DNA from: Cellulomonas alba
GTDB lineage: Bacteria; Actinomycetota; Actinomycetes; Actinomycetales; Cellulomonadaceae
NCBI RefSeq assembly: GCF_030362835.1
Contig: NZ_JAUCGQ010000001.1
Span: 372,001 to 436,000 of the forward strand
DNA: 64,000 nucleotides
Direction of reading: 5' to 3'
The translations under genes and the position numbers were made by a program. This document shows positions 43,715 through 51,472 of this stretch, piece by piece. The notes under the pieces were generated by a model. It was not told the origin of the DNA. It worked only from the letters and a program-made list of their open reading frames with translations, and ran no database searches. Within the stretch, counting starts at the first letter, position 1, and each line of letters begins with the position of its first letter.

Positions 43715-44382
43715 CGAAGCTTCGCGTTGGCGCTGAGACGATCGACGCAGACGCGGCGAATCGCCTCGTCGTCACGTACCTCAATTCGCCATCGGATCAC
43801 TACGCCTACCCGGCCTACGACGGGTATCCAGGGTCGGCTGGTCCGTTCATCGGACCCCAAGACTTGTTCGCCCCGACCTTGCTCAACGCCGGCGTCCGCA
43901 CCTTGCGCGCTTACTACTCGTTGCTCGACGGCCTCGACGGGATCAACGAACGGCTCACCGAGGTGCGCGAGGACGTCGCCCTGGCGGATGCGGACGAGCG
44001 CGACTTGGCCGCGGCGGCACATCTGTTCGGGTATCTCGACGAGGCGACCCTGTTCCAGGTCGGCCTGACCAAGTTCGCCAAGATCGTGCATCGCAAGCGC
44101 CCCCTCTTGCTGCCACTGTGGGACGTGCGGATCGCGTGGTGCTACCGCGACCACCCGCACGCGCCAGTACCCCCGGTGAAGGGCCGAAGCTGGGAAAGGT
44201 TCGCACTGGAAGTCCTGCGGCACATGCAGGACGACTTGCGCGAGCGACCGGAGTCCTGGCACAGGCTCGCGCGTCTGACGCCGCCCGGCGGCCCAGCCAT
44301 CACCGCGCTGCGCGCCCTCGACATCATCGGCTGGCACCTCGGAGGCCGCCGATCTGCCCGGACCAGCCCCGGCCGCGACTGA
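43711..44382 (+). CDS. DUF6308-like protein, third gene of the GTPase operon
   Basis: A 223-residue cytosolic protein. Conserved-looking parts are RLVVTYLNSPSDHYAYPAYD near the start, GPFIGPQDLFAPTLLNAGV, LFGYLDEATLFQVGLTKFAK, and the patch KRPLLLPLWDVRIAWCYRD. This order (YD.....P..f...Dl.ap.lL; KllHrKRP.LlPl.D) is what I associate with the actinobacterial DUF6308 family, often seen near restriction or defence genes. KRP and LPLWD resemble a DNA-glycosylase-like helical fold, but this is uncertain. The GTG start overlaps the upstream stop (GTGA), tying it to the two dynamin-like GTPases. Function unknown. Confidence 0.6.
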   Translation: MTKLRVGAETIDADAANRLVVTYLNSPSDHYAYPAYDGYPGSAGPFIGPQDLFAPTLLNAGVRTLRAYYSLLDGLDGINERLTEVREDVALADADERDLAAAAHLFGYLDEATLFQVGLTKFAKIVHRKRPLLLPLWDVRIAWCYRDHPHAPVPPVKGRSWERFALEVLRHMQDDLRERPESWHRLARLTPPGGPAITALRALDIIGWHLGGRRSARTSPGRD

Positions 44383-44636
44383 CCCGCCCCCCGCAGCCGT
44401 GCGGACCTGCGAAAACCCGCTGGCCCACCGGACGTCGCCCGTCACGCGTGGTGATGACGCACTGGCGGGGCGTCGAAGCACCGGCGTGTCGCGAGTGTCA
44501 CGGCGCCGCGTCGCTTAACGACATTTGTGCGTTGCCATGCGTGGCGAACTCGCGCTTGCGTCGAGACGTGAGCGTGATCCGGTGCTGAGCCCTGCGATGA
44601 CGCTTGCGGTCCTCCGGCCACAGGGGTTCGATTCCA

Positions 44637-46193
44637 GTGACGTCGCCGCAGGTCATTCGCGGCGACGACCAAACTGCGAAGACCGAGGAGTCGGTGCTGG
44701 ACGGCCTGGCCAACGTGGAGGGCCCTGGCTGGGTCGACCATTCGAGCGATCCGATCCAGGGCTTGTTCCCCCTCGCCGTCGAACAGTTCCTGAACGCCGC
44801 GGTGGCCGTCAACGTGCCTGGTGTCACGACCGTGACCAACACCGCTCGCTACTACGCCCTGCATGCCCTGATCGCCGATGAAGCGCAACGCCGACGGCTC
44901 GACGGTGGACAGGCGCGCAACCTTCTGCGCCGTACCGAGATCGTCTACGCCCTAATCTGCATGTCGCACCAGCAGAGCGACGGCCACGACTCGTGGTATC
45001 CGGCGGCTCACGGCCGTGACCGGATCCTGAGCTTTCTGTCGTCCGGTCAGGTGGATCTCGACGACGCCGCCGGGATGGGGCCAGGCAAGTATGCCAACGC
45101 AGCCACGGGCTTCCTCGGACCGTACTTCGGATCCGAAGTCAGCCTGGGCTGGCTGGCAGACGGCCCACTGTCGCCCGGCCCCGCTTACGACCGCCCCGTA
45201 GTGCATCGCGAACTGGGACCTGTCGTCGATCTCGCCGCGACGACGTCTTCTCTTGGCCTCGCCGACGTCGCGGATCTCGGCTCGATGTGCCTGTGCCGAG
45301 CAGCAACGTCCGACGACGGCGGCCTGCTCGCCGAACGGTTTGCTGGCCGTCCCGACGAGGCGGGAACCGTCGCGGGCAACATCGGGCAGCTCATGCGCCT
45401 CTTCGCGACCGCAATGGGGTCGTCGGAGGTTCGCACCGAGCGTGACCTTGGCGCGTTCGTCATGTTCAGTCCGGTGGTCGTCGACGACCCGCGCAGCACG
45501 GAGATCTGGCTGCGGTGGCGCGGCATCCGTACCCGCGCGGCCTCGGTCGCCGCCTGGCGCGAGCTGTTCGCTCACACCTGCCGCTACCTCAATGGGGGTC
45601 CGCTGACAGTCGACCAACTCGGACGACTACTCGCCGAGGACATGCCCGCGGGCACCTTGGCCGACTTCGTCGCGGGCCTCCCGCCTGTGGTCGACGCCCA
45701 CGGCGCGCCACTCCCCGCCGAGCTCGAGATCGCCGACCGGCCCTCGCCTGAGCGACACCTGGCCACCCTCGCACTCGGCGCGATGCGATTCCGACTCCTG
45801 CATGACACAAGCGGACCCGTGCGACTCGGCCTTGCCGGTCCCCCCGGCCACCGTTTCGAGTCCGAGGAACTGTCACCGCAGTGGGTCTCGAACGTACTCA
45901 GTGACTGGGGTGCGCGACCGGTTGCAGAGTTCGCCCGTTGGCTTGCGTCCGTCATGGTCAACCGGGCTCACCGCGTGACCATGTCGAAGTCGTACTGGCG
46001 CCCGGGCCGGTACGTGATGCCACTGCGGATCCTCCTCCAGGACGACCTGGTGGTGAAGATGCACGGCGAGGCGACAGGTGAACCCCCATTGCGCTGGACA
46101 CAGCTGCTGTCCATGGGACGCCAGACCGGGATCTTCAGCGTGAGCGACGCCGGCGTGTGGGAACTGGGGCCACGTGGCTACCTCCTCGAATGA
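44637..46193 (+). CDS. Unknown 518-residue protein coupled to a PLD-like protein
   Basis: Read from a GTG at 44637 (GGGG about 10 nt upstream; a TTG at 44604 is the alternative). The N-terminal part has TARYYALHALIADEAQRRRL and ARNLLRRTEIVYALICM, then HDSWYPAAHGRDRI. The middle is helical (SSLGLADVADLGSMCLC, RLFATAMGSSEV), and the C-terminus contains FARWLASVMVNRAHRVTMSK and ends LGPRGYLLE. No catalytic motif or membrane segment was recognised. Its last 20 bp overlap the next gene, which encodes a double-HKD protein, so the two are probably made together and may form a complex. The 254-bp gap before it has no gene and may carry its promoter. Confidence 0.55.
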   Translation: MTSPQVIRGDDQTAKTEESVLDGLANVEGPGWVDHSSDPIQGLFPLAVEQFLNAAVAVNVPGVTTVTNTARYYALHALIADEAQRRRLDGGQARNLLRRTEIVYALICMSHQQSDGHDSWYPAAHGRDRILSFLSSGQVDLDDAAGMGPGKYANAATGFLGPYFGSEVSLGWLADGPLSPGPAYDRPVVHRELGPVVDLAATTSSLGLADVADLGSMCLCRAATSDDGGLLAERFAGRPDEAGTVAGNIGQLMRLFATAMGSSEVRTERDLGAFVMFSPVVVDDPRSTEIWLRWRGIRTRAASVAAWRELFAHTCRYLNGGPLTVDQLGRLLAEDMPAGTLADFVAGLPPVVDAHGAPLPAELEIADRPSPERHLATLALGAMRFRLLHDTSGPVRLGLAGPPGHRFESEELSPQWVSNVLSDWGARPVAEFARWLASVMVNRAHRVTMSKSYWRPGRYVMPLRILLQDDLVVKMHGEATGEPPLRWTQLLSMGRQTGIFSVSDAGVWELGPRGYLLE

Positions 46194-48843
46194 GACGAGC
46201 CTGAAGGCGAAAGGAGTCGCCTCACTCCACTCCCGCTTGTTCGGACTGCCGGACATGCAGGACCGGCCCTACACCGAGGCCCTCTTCACCACCTTCAACT
46301 TCGATCTGGGCTACTTCGAGCAGCGCGTACTCGGGGTTGTTCGGGCCAGTGGGGCGGCGGTGACGGTGCTCTGCGACGCCGCGCAGTACAACCCGGATCC
46401 ACAGGCGGTGCACGCGGCCGGCGCGAGCTACCTCATCGGCGTCGTCGCCCTGCCCGCCGCATTCCACCCAAAGCTGTGCGTCCTGGTAGGACCCGAGCGC
46501 GTCCTCGTCGCCGTCGGATCAGGGAACCTCACCACAGGTGGGTGGCTCGGCAACGACGAGACCTTGTGCGTGGCTACAGGCGACGCGGCCACCGGAGTAC
46601 CCACGATGGTGGGCGAAGTGGCCTCATGGTTGGCGAGCGTCACTGAGCTGCAGATGAGCACTCCCGCACGCGCCGCCGTACGTCGCGTCCTCGCTTCGAT
46701 CGAACGCCTGATCTCTACGTCGCCCGCCGTCGAGGGCGGGCCGCGGCTTGTGACAACCGCGTTCAGACCGATCCTCGACCAACTGCCGGAGGCGCCCGCC
46801 GACGAGCTGGCACTCCACGCCCCGTTCCACGACCCGTCCGGCACGGCGCTCGGTGCGCTGATCGACCGTTACCGCCCCCGCACCGTGAAGATCGCGGTCC
46901 AGCCCGGCCGAACCGTCCTCGACCCGGCCGCACTCGAATCTGTCGCCGCACAATGTTCGGTCGAACTCGTGTGGCAGGACGCTGGCGCACGGTACCGGCA
47001 CGGCAAGCTGCTCGAGGCCGCGTCGCCGCAGCGGCGCTGGGTGCTCACCGGCTCGCCAAACCTCACCGGCGCGGCGCTTCTCCGGAGTGTCCGTGATGGC
47101 GGGAACTGCGAGGTTGGGGTCGTGTCCGACATGAACCGGTCGATCTTCCCCGGTCTCGGCGAACCGATCATGGCCGCCGCGATCCCCACTGTGCGGATCC
47201 AAGCCGCGCCCGGCGAGACCGTGAGCGGAGCCCAGCCGGCGCCCGTGCTCTTGTCTGCGACATTCGACGAGGCCGCAATCGTCGTTGAGCTCTCAAGCCC
47301 CGCACCCTTCCCGATACTGATCGATGCCAGTGAGTTCGAGGACCAGCCCGAGGTGACGTCGACGCTCGGACAGATCCCACCCGGCCAGCTGGTGGCCCGC
47401 TTCACGCCCACGCGCACGTTCGGGGCGCGCTCCCGGTTGCGGCTCAGGTACGAGCGCGACGGCGTCGAGCATCGCGGACCCTTCCACTTCCTGACCGACA
47501 TCGAAGCCGTCGTCCGGCGGATCCCGCCCCGTCGATCCACGAGTGTCAACACCGACATGGACTGGCGAACCCTGTTCGACGACCACTCCGCGTGGCGCGA
47601 TTGGTTGCGAACCCTGGATCGGGTGACGAGGGAGCAGAGGGCAGTGCCGGCCGCCGGCACCGCGCCGCACCGCACCGAGTCGCCGGCGGTTGTCTCGGGT
47701 GACAGAAACCGGCGGACCTTCGACGACGAGGAAGCCTGGGCGCGCTACTCCGACGAGGCCGTCGCGCGACTGGGTCCGACAGTCGCGCATGACGCGTCCA
47801 GCGGCCTCGTCTTTCCCCACCTTGCACGCCAGCTGCAACCCTCCGGCTCGTCACGACCGCCTCGATGGGCCGACCGATTCGATGCCGACGAGTCCGACTT
47901 CGACGACGTCCACTCCGCCGACGACCTGGACGCGGCCGAAGCGGATAGCGAGGGCGAGGAACACCGAAGTGAGCTGCCAGAGCTCAGCGCTGCTCAGAAG
48001 AATCACCTTCGACGTTGGGTCAGCAACGAAGTCATCAGAGCGATGGCCGCGCGGCCTGCGATCGACAGGCTGGCCTTGACCCGCCTCGTGCTGCTCGTAT
48101 CTCTGGCGCGAGCGTGGGACGAGGACAAGGGCTGGTTCCACTCACTGGCGGAGGCCACAGCGAACCTTCCGGGCGACGACGTGCCAGCACGGCTCCAGCC
48201 GGAGGTGGGCTCGCTTGCGGCGGTCTGCCTCTACCGGCTCGATCAGGGAGCGTCTCCGATACGCACGACCGGCAGCGGGAAGGCCTACGCCGACCTCTTG
48301 GACGATCTCCGGCCGCATCTCGCACATGCGGACCCGAACCTCATCACCTCCATCGTGCGCGACATCTACGGTGCTTCATCTGTGAGCTCTTCGCCCCGCG
48401 CGGTCCTCGACCACCTCGAAGCCATGACGGCGAGCAGTCCGTGGCCGGAGATCACACGCCTCATCCGAGCCGCGCACCCCGGGTGGTCGGTAGACCTCGA
48501 GCGGGACGCACATCTGGTCATCGAGTCGCGCACCGGGCATCCGCTCACGATTGCCGCCACGGCGCTGCAGCAAGTTCCCACTGAGCTGACGGTTGCGATC
48601 CGAGTCATTGCGGGCGCCCGGCTCGAGGAGCGTCAGTACGTCCGTCACGAGAACGTCTTTGTCGCTCAGGACCATCTCGGCGCACGCAAGGTCTGGAAGT
48701 CGTATCGCCTGAGCAACCTCGTCTCCCCTACCAGCATCGCAAGCGGCGAATCTGAGGCGCGAGCCCGCATCGACCCGGCCCCATGGGATCGCGTCTCCTC
48801 GCCCGTTCAGGTCGCGCTCGCGGCCGCAGGGGTCGCCCCCTGA
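46174..48843 (+). CDS. Phospholipase D-like (double HKD) protein, putative nuclease
   Basis: An 889-residue protein. Residues about 85-125 hold FHPKLCVLVGPERVLVAVGS followed by GNLTTGGW, and about 272-300 hold YRHGKLLEAASPQRRWVLTG followed by SPNLTG. These are two HxK...GSxN half-sites that would form one active site; the Asp of the full HKD motif is missing in both, as in several PLD-type nucleases. Residues about 345-450 look like a beta-sandwich. An acidic linker (about 560-600) leads to a helical C-terminal domain to 889 with IRVIAGARLEERQYV near the end. The GTG at 46174 lies within the upstream gene. Such proteins serve as nucleases in restriction and defence loci (BfiI, DISARM DrmC). 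Confidence 0.72.
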   Translation: MATSSNETSLKAKGVASLHSRLFGLPDMQDRPYTEALFTTFNFDLGYFEQRVLGVVRASGAAVTVLCDAAQYNPDPQAVHAAGASYLIGVVALPAAFHPKLCVLVGPERVLVAVGSGNLTTGGWLGNDETLCVATGDAATGVPTMVGEVASWLASVTELQMSTPARAAVRRVLASIERLISTSPAVEGGPRLVTTAFRPILDQLPEAPADELALHAPFHDPSGTALGALIDRYRPRTVKIAVQPGRTVLDPAALESVAAQCSVELVWQDAGARYRHGKLLEAASPQRRWVLTGSPNLTGAALLRSVRDGGNCEVGVVSDMNRSIFPGLGEPIMAAAIPTVRIQAAPGETVSGAQPAPVLLSATFDEAAIVVELSSPAPFPILIDASEFEDQPEVTSTLGQIPPGQLVARFTPTRTFGARSRLRLRYERDGVEHRGPFHFLTDIEAVVRRIPPRRSTSVNTDMDWRTLFDDHSAWRDWLRTLDRVTREQRAVPAAGTAPHRTESPAVVSGDRNRRTFDDEEAWARYSDEAVARLGPTVAHDASSGLVFPHLARQLQPSGSSRPPRWADRFDADESDFDDVHSADDLDAAEADSEGEEHRSELPELSAAQKNHLRRWVSNEVIRAMAARPAIDRLALTRLVLLVSLARAWDEDKGWFHSLAEATANLPGDDVPARLQPEVGSLAAVCLYRLDQGASPIRTTGSGKAYADLLDDLRPHLAHADPNLITSIVRDIYGASSVSSSPRAVLDHLEAMTASSPWPEITRLIRAAHPGWSVDLERDAHLVIESRTGHPLTIAATALQQVPTELTVAIRVIAGARLEERQYVRHENVFVAQDHLGARKVWKSYRLSNLVSPTSIASGESEARARIDPAPWDRVSSPVQVALAAAGVAP

Positions 48844-49059
48844 GCACCGCCTCGTGAGGTGACGGTGACGATGAGTGGCAGCGGATGGCACGAGACGCCC
48901 TCGCGTTCCTAATCGGCACACCAACGCCCGCATCCCCACGGAGCGGTTCACACCTGGGCTTCCGGGCTGGCGGGACACAGCAACATCGCGACAGGCGGTC
49001 GGGACCAATCATCCGCGGCCGGCTCGAGACGTGCGGGTGTCCGGAAGATACGACCTCGC

Positions 49060-49065
49060 TACCGT
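49060..49065 (+). promoter_or_regulatory. -10 box, probable leaderless start
   Basis: TACCGT ends 6 nt before the GTG at 49072, with no ribosome site. The 228-bp gap upstream (48844-49071) holds no convincing gene. Confidence 0.4.
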
Positions 49066-49071
49066 GGCGTT

Positions 49072-49581
49072 GTGCCCGCGACTTGGATCAGCCCGGTGGC
49101 CGTCCGCGCGCTCGACGGCTTCACCGTGGCAATGTGGTTCGAGAATGGCGAGACACGGATGCTCGACCTGGCCGACTGGTTGCGAGGCCCGTTCTACGAA
49201 CCGCTGAGAGTCGATCGGGCGCTCTTCCGGCAGGTCCGGGTCGAGCACGGAACTCTGGTCTGGCCTGGCGAGATCGATGTCGCACCCGAGGGCCTCTACG
49301 CCGCCTCCCGGCCGACGATCCAGGCGCCTCCCCCGACACAGTCTCTGACCCTGGCCGACCTGTCCGCCGAGCAGCTGCGGTGGGCCCCGGCCGACGAGTC
49401 CGAGGCCTACCGGCAGTGGCCCTGCTCGACGCGCGTCGAGCTCTCGGACGGCATCGTGTTCACCAACGACGCGGACGGCTCCGCCTGGGACTGGCGCTCG
49501 GTCGTGACCGCCGCGCGTGCCTTCCCCGGCTGGCACGTCGAGCTCGAGTCGCCGGGACGCCTCCGCCTGCTTCGGCCGTAG
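49072..49581 (+). CDS. DUF2442 domain protein
   Basis: A 169-residue protein and the last gene of the element. Residues about 5-80 match the DUF2442 fold: PVAVRALDGFTVAMWFENGE, RMLDLADWLRGPFYEPL, FRQVRVEHGTLVWPGEIDV and APEGLY. DUF2442 proteins are small, often next to toxin/antitoxin or DUF4160 genes, and their function is unknown. The second half (WPCSTRVELSDGIVFT, then DWRSVVTAARAFPGWHVELE) looks like an independent beta-rich repeat and is not usual for the family. It starts at a GTG 6 nt behind TACCGT. It lies about 100 bp before the right arm sites. Confidence 0.75.
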   Translation: MPATWISPVAVRALDGFTVAMWFENGETRMLDLADWLRGPFYEPLRVDRALFRQVRVEHGTLVWPGEIDVAPEGLYAASRPTIQAPPPTQSLTLADLSAEQLRWAPADESEAYRQWPCSTRVELSDGIVFTNDADGSAWDWRSVVTAARAFPGWHVELESPGRLRLLRP

Positions 49582-49681
49582 CGCCCCGGGGTACCAGGGC
49601 GGGCCAGGGCGCCGGGCATCGGTCAGCGGGCGGATGCTCTTCCACCCTTGCCGCCTGTCGACGTCCGCGCGACGCTGATGT

Positions 49682-49744
49682 TTGCCACAACTCGTGCCAC
49701 AACCTTGTGGCAACAGATGCACGCCGGATGCACCTCAGATGCAC
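49682..49744. promoter_or_regulatory. Right-end candidate integrase arm sites
   Basis: TTGCCACAA (49682-49690), TGCCACAA (49695-49702) and the inverted TTGTGGCA (49705-49712) echo the left-end repeats at 3369-3390. Directly after them GATGCAC occurs three times at 49716, 49727 and 49738, an exact 11-bp spacing that puts all three on one face of the helix. This is a typical cluster for binding of integrase and an accessory factor. The rest of 49582-49819 has no gene. Confidence 0.6.
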
Positions 49745-49819
49745 GGCGACGAACGAACGCCCTGGTCAGCGGACTGCTGACCTGGGCGTTCGGTCTTGGA
49801 GGAGCGATGGTTCAGGCTG

Positions 49820-49832
49820 TACTACGACTGCT
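49820..49832 (+). repeat. attR core repeat
   Basis: TACTACGACTGCT, identical to 3254-3266. With the flanking bases it still reads Leu-Tyr-Tyr-Asp-Cys-stop (TGA), the original end of glnA. Upstream of the repeat the sequence is unrelated to glnA beyond four or so bases. Confidence 0.85.
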
Positions 49833-49856
49833 GAGCCTGTGTGAGTCGCCCGATCT

Positions 49857-49894
49857 GAGAACCCCCTGGCCGCTGCTCCGGCCAGGGGGTTCTC
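49857..49894 (+). terminator. Original glnA terminator, displaced to the right end
   Basis: A perfect 16-bp inverted repeat (49857-49872 and 49879-49894) with the loop CTGCTC, 25 bp after the attR core. Its place relative to the core matches what a glnA terminator would have had before integration. It is different in sequence from the hairpin now behind glnA. Confidence 0.85.
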
Positions 49895-50155
49895 ACTTGG
49901 CGCGGGTGCCCGGGACCGCTCATGGCGTCATGCGGGCATGCCGGCGGCCGGACGCTCGGCGCTCGACCGATAGGTCCGGCGCCCCGCGGCGGGGCATCGC
50001 GCGTCAGTCCCCATGGGGGCGCGACGAACGTCCGGCGGCAGGTGACGCACGTCGAGGCTCGCCTGCCCCGGCCGCCGGCAGTGGCGGGCCTCGGGCACGC
50101 GAGTGAATTCCGAGCGTCGAACGCCGGTCGGCACCGCGGTGTCACCGGGGGTCGA

Positions 50156-50161
50156 TACGCT
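50156..50161 (+). promoter_or_regulatory. -10 box of the SWIM-MoxR-VWA operon
   Basis: TACGCT ends 6 nt before the GTG at 50168. No ribosome site is present, so the operon is probably transcribed from its first codon. The sequence from 49895 to 50155 shows no other feature. Confidence 0.45.
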
Positions 50162-50167
50162 CCGCCG

Positions 50168-51472
50168 GTGCCGCCGCCGTGGAGCACTGAGCAGGTGCTG
50201 TCCCTCTCCCCCGACGCCTCGTCGACAGCGGCCGCACGCAAGCTCGCCACCCCGGTGCCCTGGGGGTCGACCGGCGCGACCGACGCCGCGGTGTGGGGTC
50301 TGTGCGCCGGCTCCGGCAAGAGCCCCTACGTCACGGTCGTCGATCTGACCGGGCCCGCGTACTCGTGCTCCTGCCCGAGCCGGAAGTTCCCGTGCAAGCA
50401 CGCGCTCGCACTCCTCGTGCTCTGGTCGCAGGGTCAGGTCGCGGCGGCCGTCGAGCCGGCCGAGTTCGCGCGCACGTGGCTGGCGGGCCGCGCCGCGCGG
50501 GCTGCCCGGCCCGCGACCTCGGCTGCGGCCGAGCCGGTCGACGAGGCTGCCGCCGCGAGACGGGTCACAGCTCGCGCCGACCGCGTCGCCGCCGGGGTCG
50601 CCGACCTGCAGCGGTGGCTACGCGACCAGGTCACCCATGGACTGGCCGGTGCCGACCGCGCCGGTTACCGGCACTTCGAGCCGGTCGCAGGACGCCTCGT
50701 GGACGCGCAGGCTCCAGGGCTGGCGGACACCGTGCGGACGTTGCCCGCCGCCGCTGCGTCCGGTGAGGGCTGGCCGGCACGCCTCCTCGAGGAGCTCGCG
50801 CTCCTGCACCTCCTCACGACGGCGCATGCGCGCCTCGACGAGCTGCCGGACGGGCTGGCGGCGGTCGTCCGTCGCCGCATCGGGTTCCCGACGCGTGCCG
50901 CTGACGTGCTAGCCACGCCCGCCCATCGCGACACGTGGGCCGTCCTGTCGGTGCACGACAGCAGCCAGGACCGCCTGAGCGTGCGCCGCGTGCACCTGCA
51001 CGGCACCACGAGCGCGCGCGACGTCGCCGTCGTGTCGTTCGCCGCCGCCGGGCAACCGCTCGATGCGTCCCTGATGGCAGGCACGACGCTCGACGCCGAC
51101 GTCCACACCTACCCCGGCGACCCGTTCCGGGCCCTGGTCGGTCAACGACACGGCGAGCCAGCGCGCCTGACCGCCCCGCCTGCCGGCGTCACCCTCCGTG
51201 ACGCCGCACGACGATGGGCCGACGCCCTGACCGCCGACCCGTGGGCTGCCGCCATCCCCGTCGTCCTCGGACCCGCCCTCGTCGGCGTCGACGGGCACGG
51301 CGCCTTCTGGGTGCAGGACGACACGGGGAGGCTGCCCGTCCCGCTCGGTGTCCAGCCGTGGACCGCGCTCGCCGTCGCAGGCGGGCGGCCCGTCGTGCTG
51401 GCGGTCGACTACGGTGCCGCCGGAGCGACGCCACGTGCGGTCCTCGCCGGAGAGGAGCTCGTGGCCCTGTGA
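50168..51472 (+). CDS. SWIM zinc-finger protein
   Basis: A 434-residue protein opening a five-gene operon. The SWIM zinc finger is seen at about residues 70-85: YSCSCPSRKFPCKHALAL (CxC...CxH). It is followed by helices (AEFARTWLAG, VAAGVADLQRWLRD) and an all-helical or mixed domain to the end (ARRWADALTADPWAAAIPVV). SWIM fingers bind nucleic acid or proteins. Genes of this type are regularly found upstream of DUF5691, MoxR, DUF5682 and VWA genes, as here. The GTG at 50168 is supported by the TACGCT box; the longer open frame from 49922 has no coding character. It ends with a GTGA overlap. Confidence 0.85.
   Translation: MPPPWSTEQVLSLSPDASSTAAARKLATPVPWGSTGATDAAVWGLCAGSGKSPYVTVVDLTGPAYSCSCPSRKFPCKHALALLVLWSQGQVAAAVEPAEFARTWLAGRAARAARPATSAAAEPVDEAAAARRVTARADRVAAGVADLQRWLRDQVTHGLAGADRAGYRHFEPVAGRLVDAQAPGLADTVRTLPAAAASGEGWPARLLEELALLHLLTTAHARLDELPDGLAAVVRRRIGFPTRAADVLATPAHRDTWAVLSVHDSSQDRLSVRRVHLHGTTSARDVAVVSFAAAGQPLDASLMAGTTLDADVHTYPGDPFRALVGQRHGEPARLTAPPAGVTLRDAARRWADALTADPWAAAIPVVLGPALVGVDGHGAFWVQDDTGRLPVPLGVQPWTALAVAGGRPVVLAVDYGAAGATPRAVLAGEELVAL

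Larger units (their letters stand above)
3254..49832. mobile_element. Integrated genomic island (about 46.6 kb) in the 3' end of glnA
   Basis: The boundaries are perfect 13-bp direct repeats (TACTACGACTGCT) at 3254-3266 and 49820-49832. The left copy is inside the last codons of glnA. The right copy is preceded by a foreign sequence but reads ctgTACTACGACTGC-TGA, again encoding LYYDC and a stop, and is followed within 25 bp by a strong terminator hairpin: the displaced original 3' end. A tyrosine integrase and a small DNA-binding protein lie next to the left end, and TTGCCACAA-type candidate arm sites occur near both ends. The cargo is restriction-modification, helicases, RecBCD, GTPases, a PLD protein and several unknowns. 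No conjugation, replication or virion genes were recognised, so it may need a helper or be a non-conjugative integrative island. Confidence 0.85.

Noticed and set aside
44600-44650. tRNA-like T-arm (GGTTCGATTCC)
   Set aside because: The flanking stems do not pair, and no acceptor or anticodon arms can be drawn upstream.
3254-49832. An integrated prophage or conjugative element
   Set aside because: No capsid, terminase, portal, tail, lysis, relaxase or type IV secretion genes were recognised in the island.
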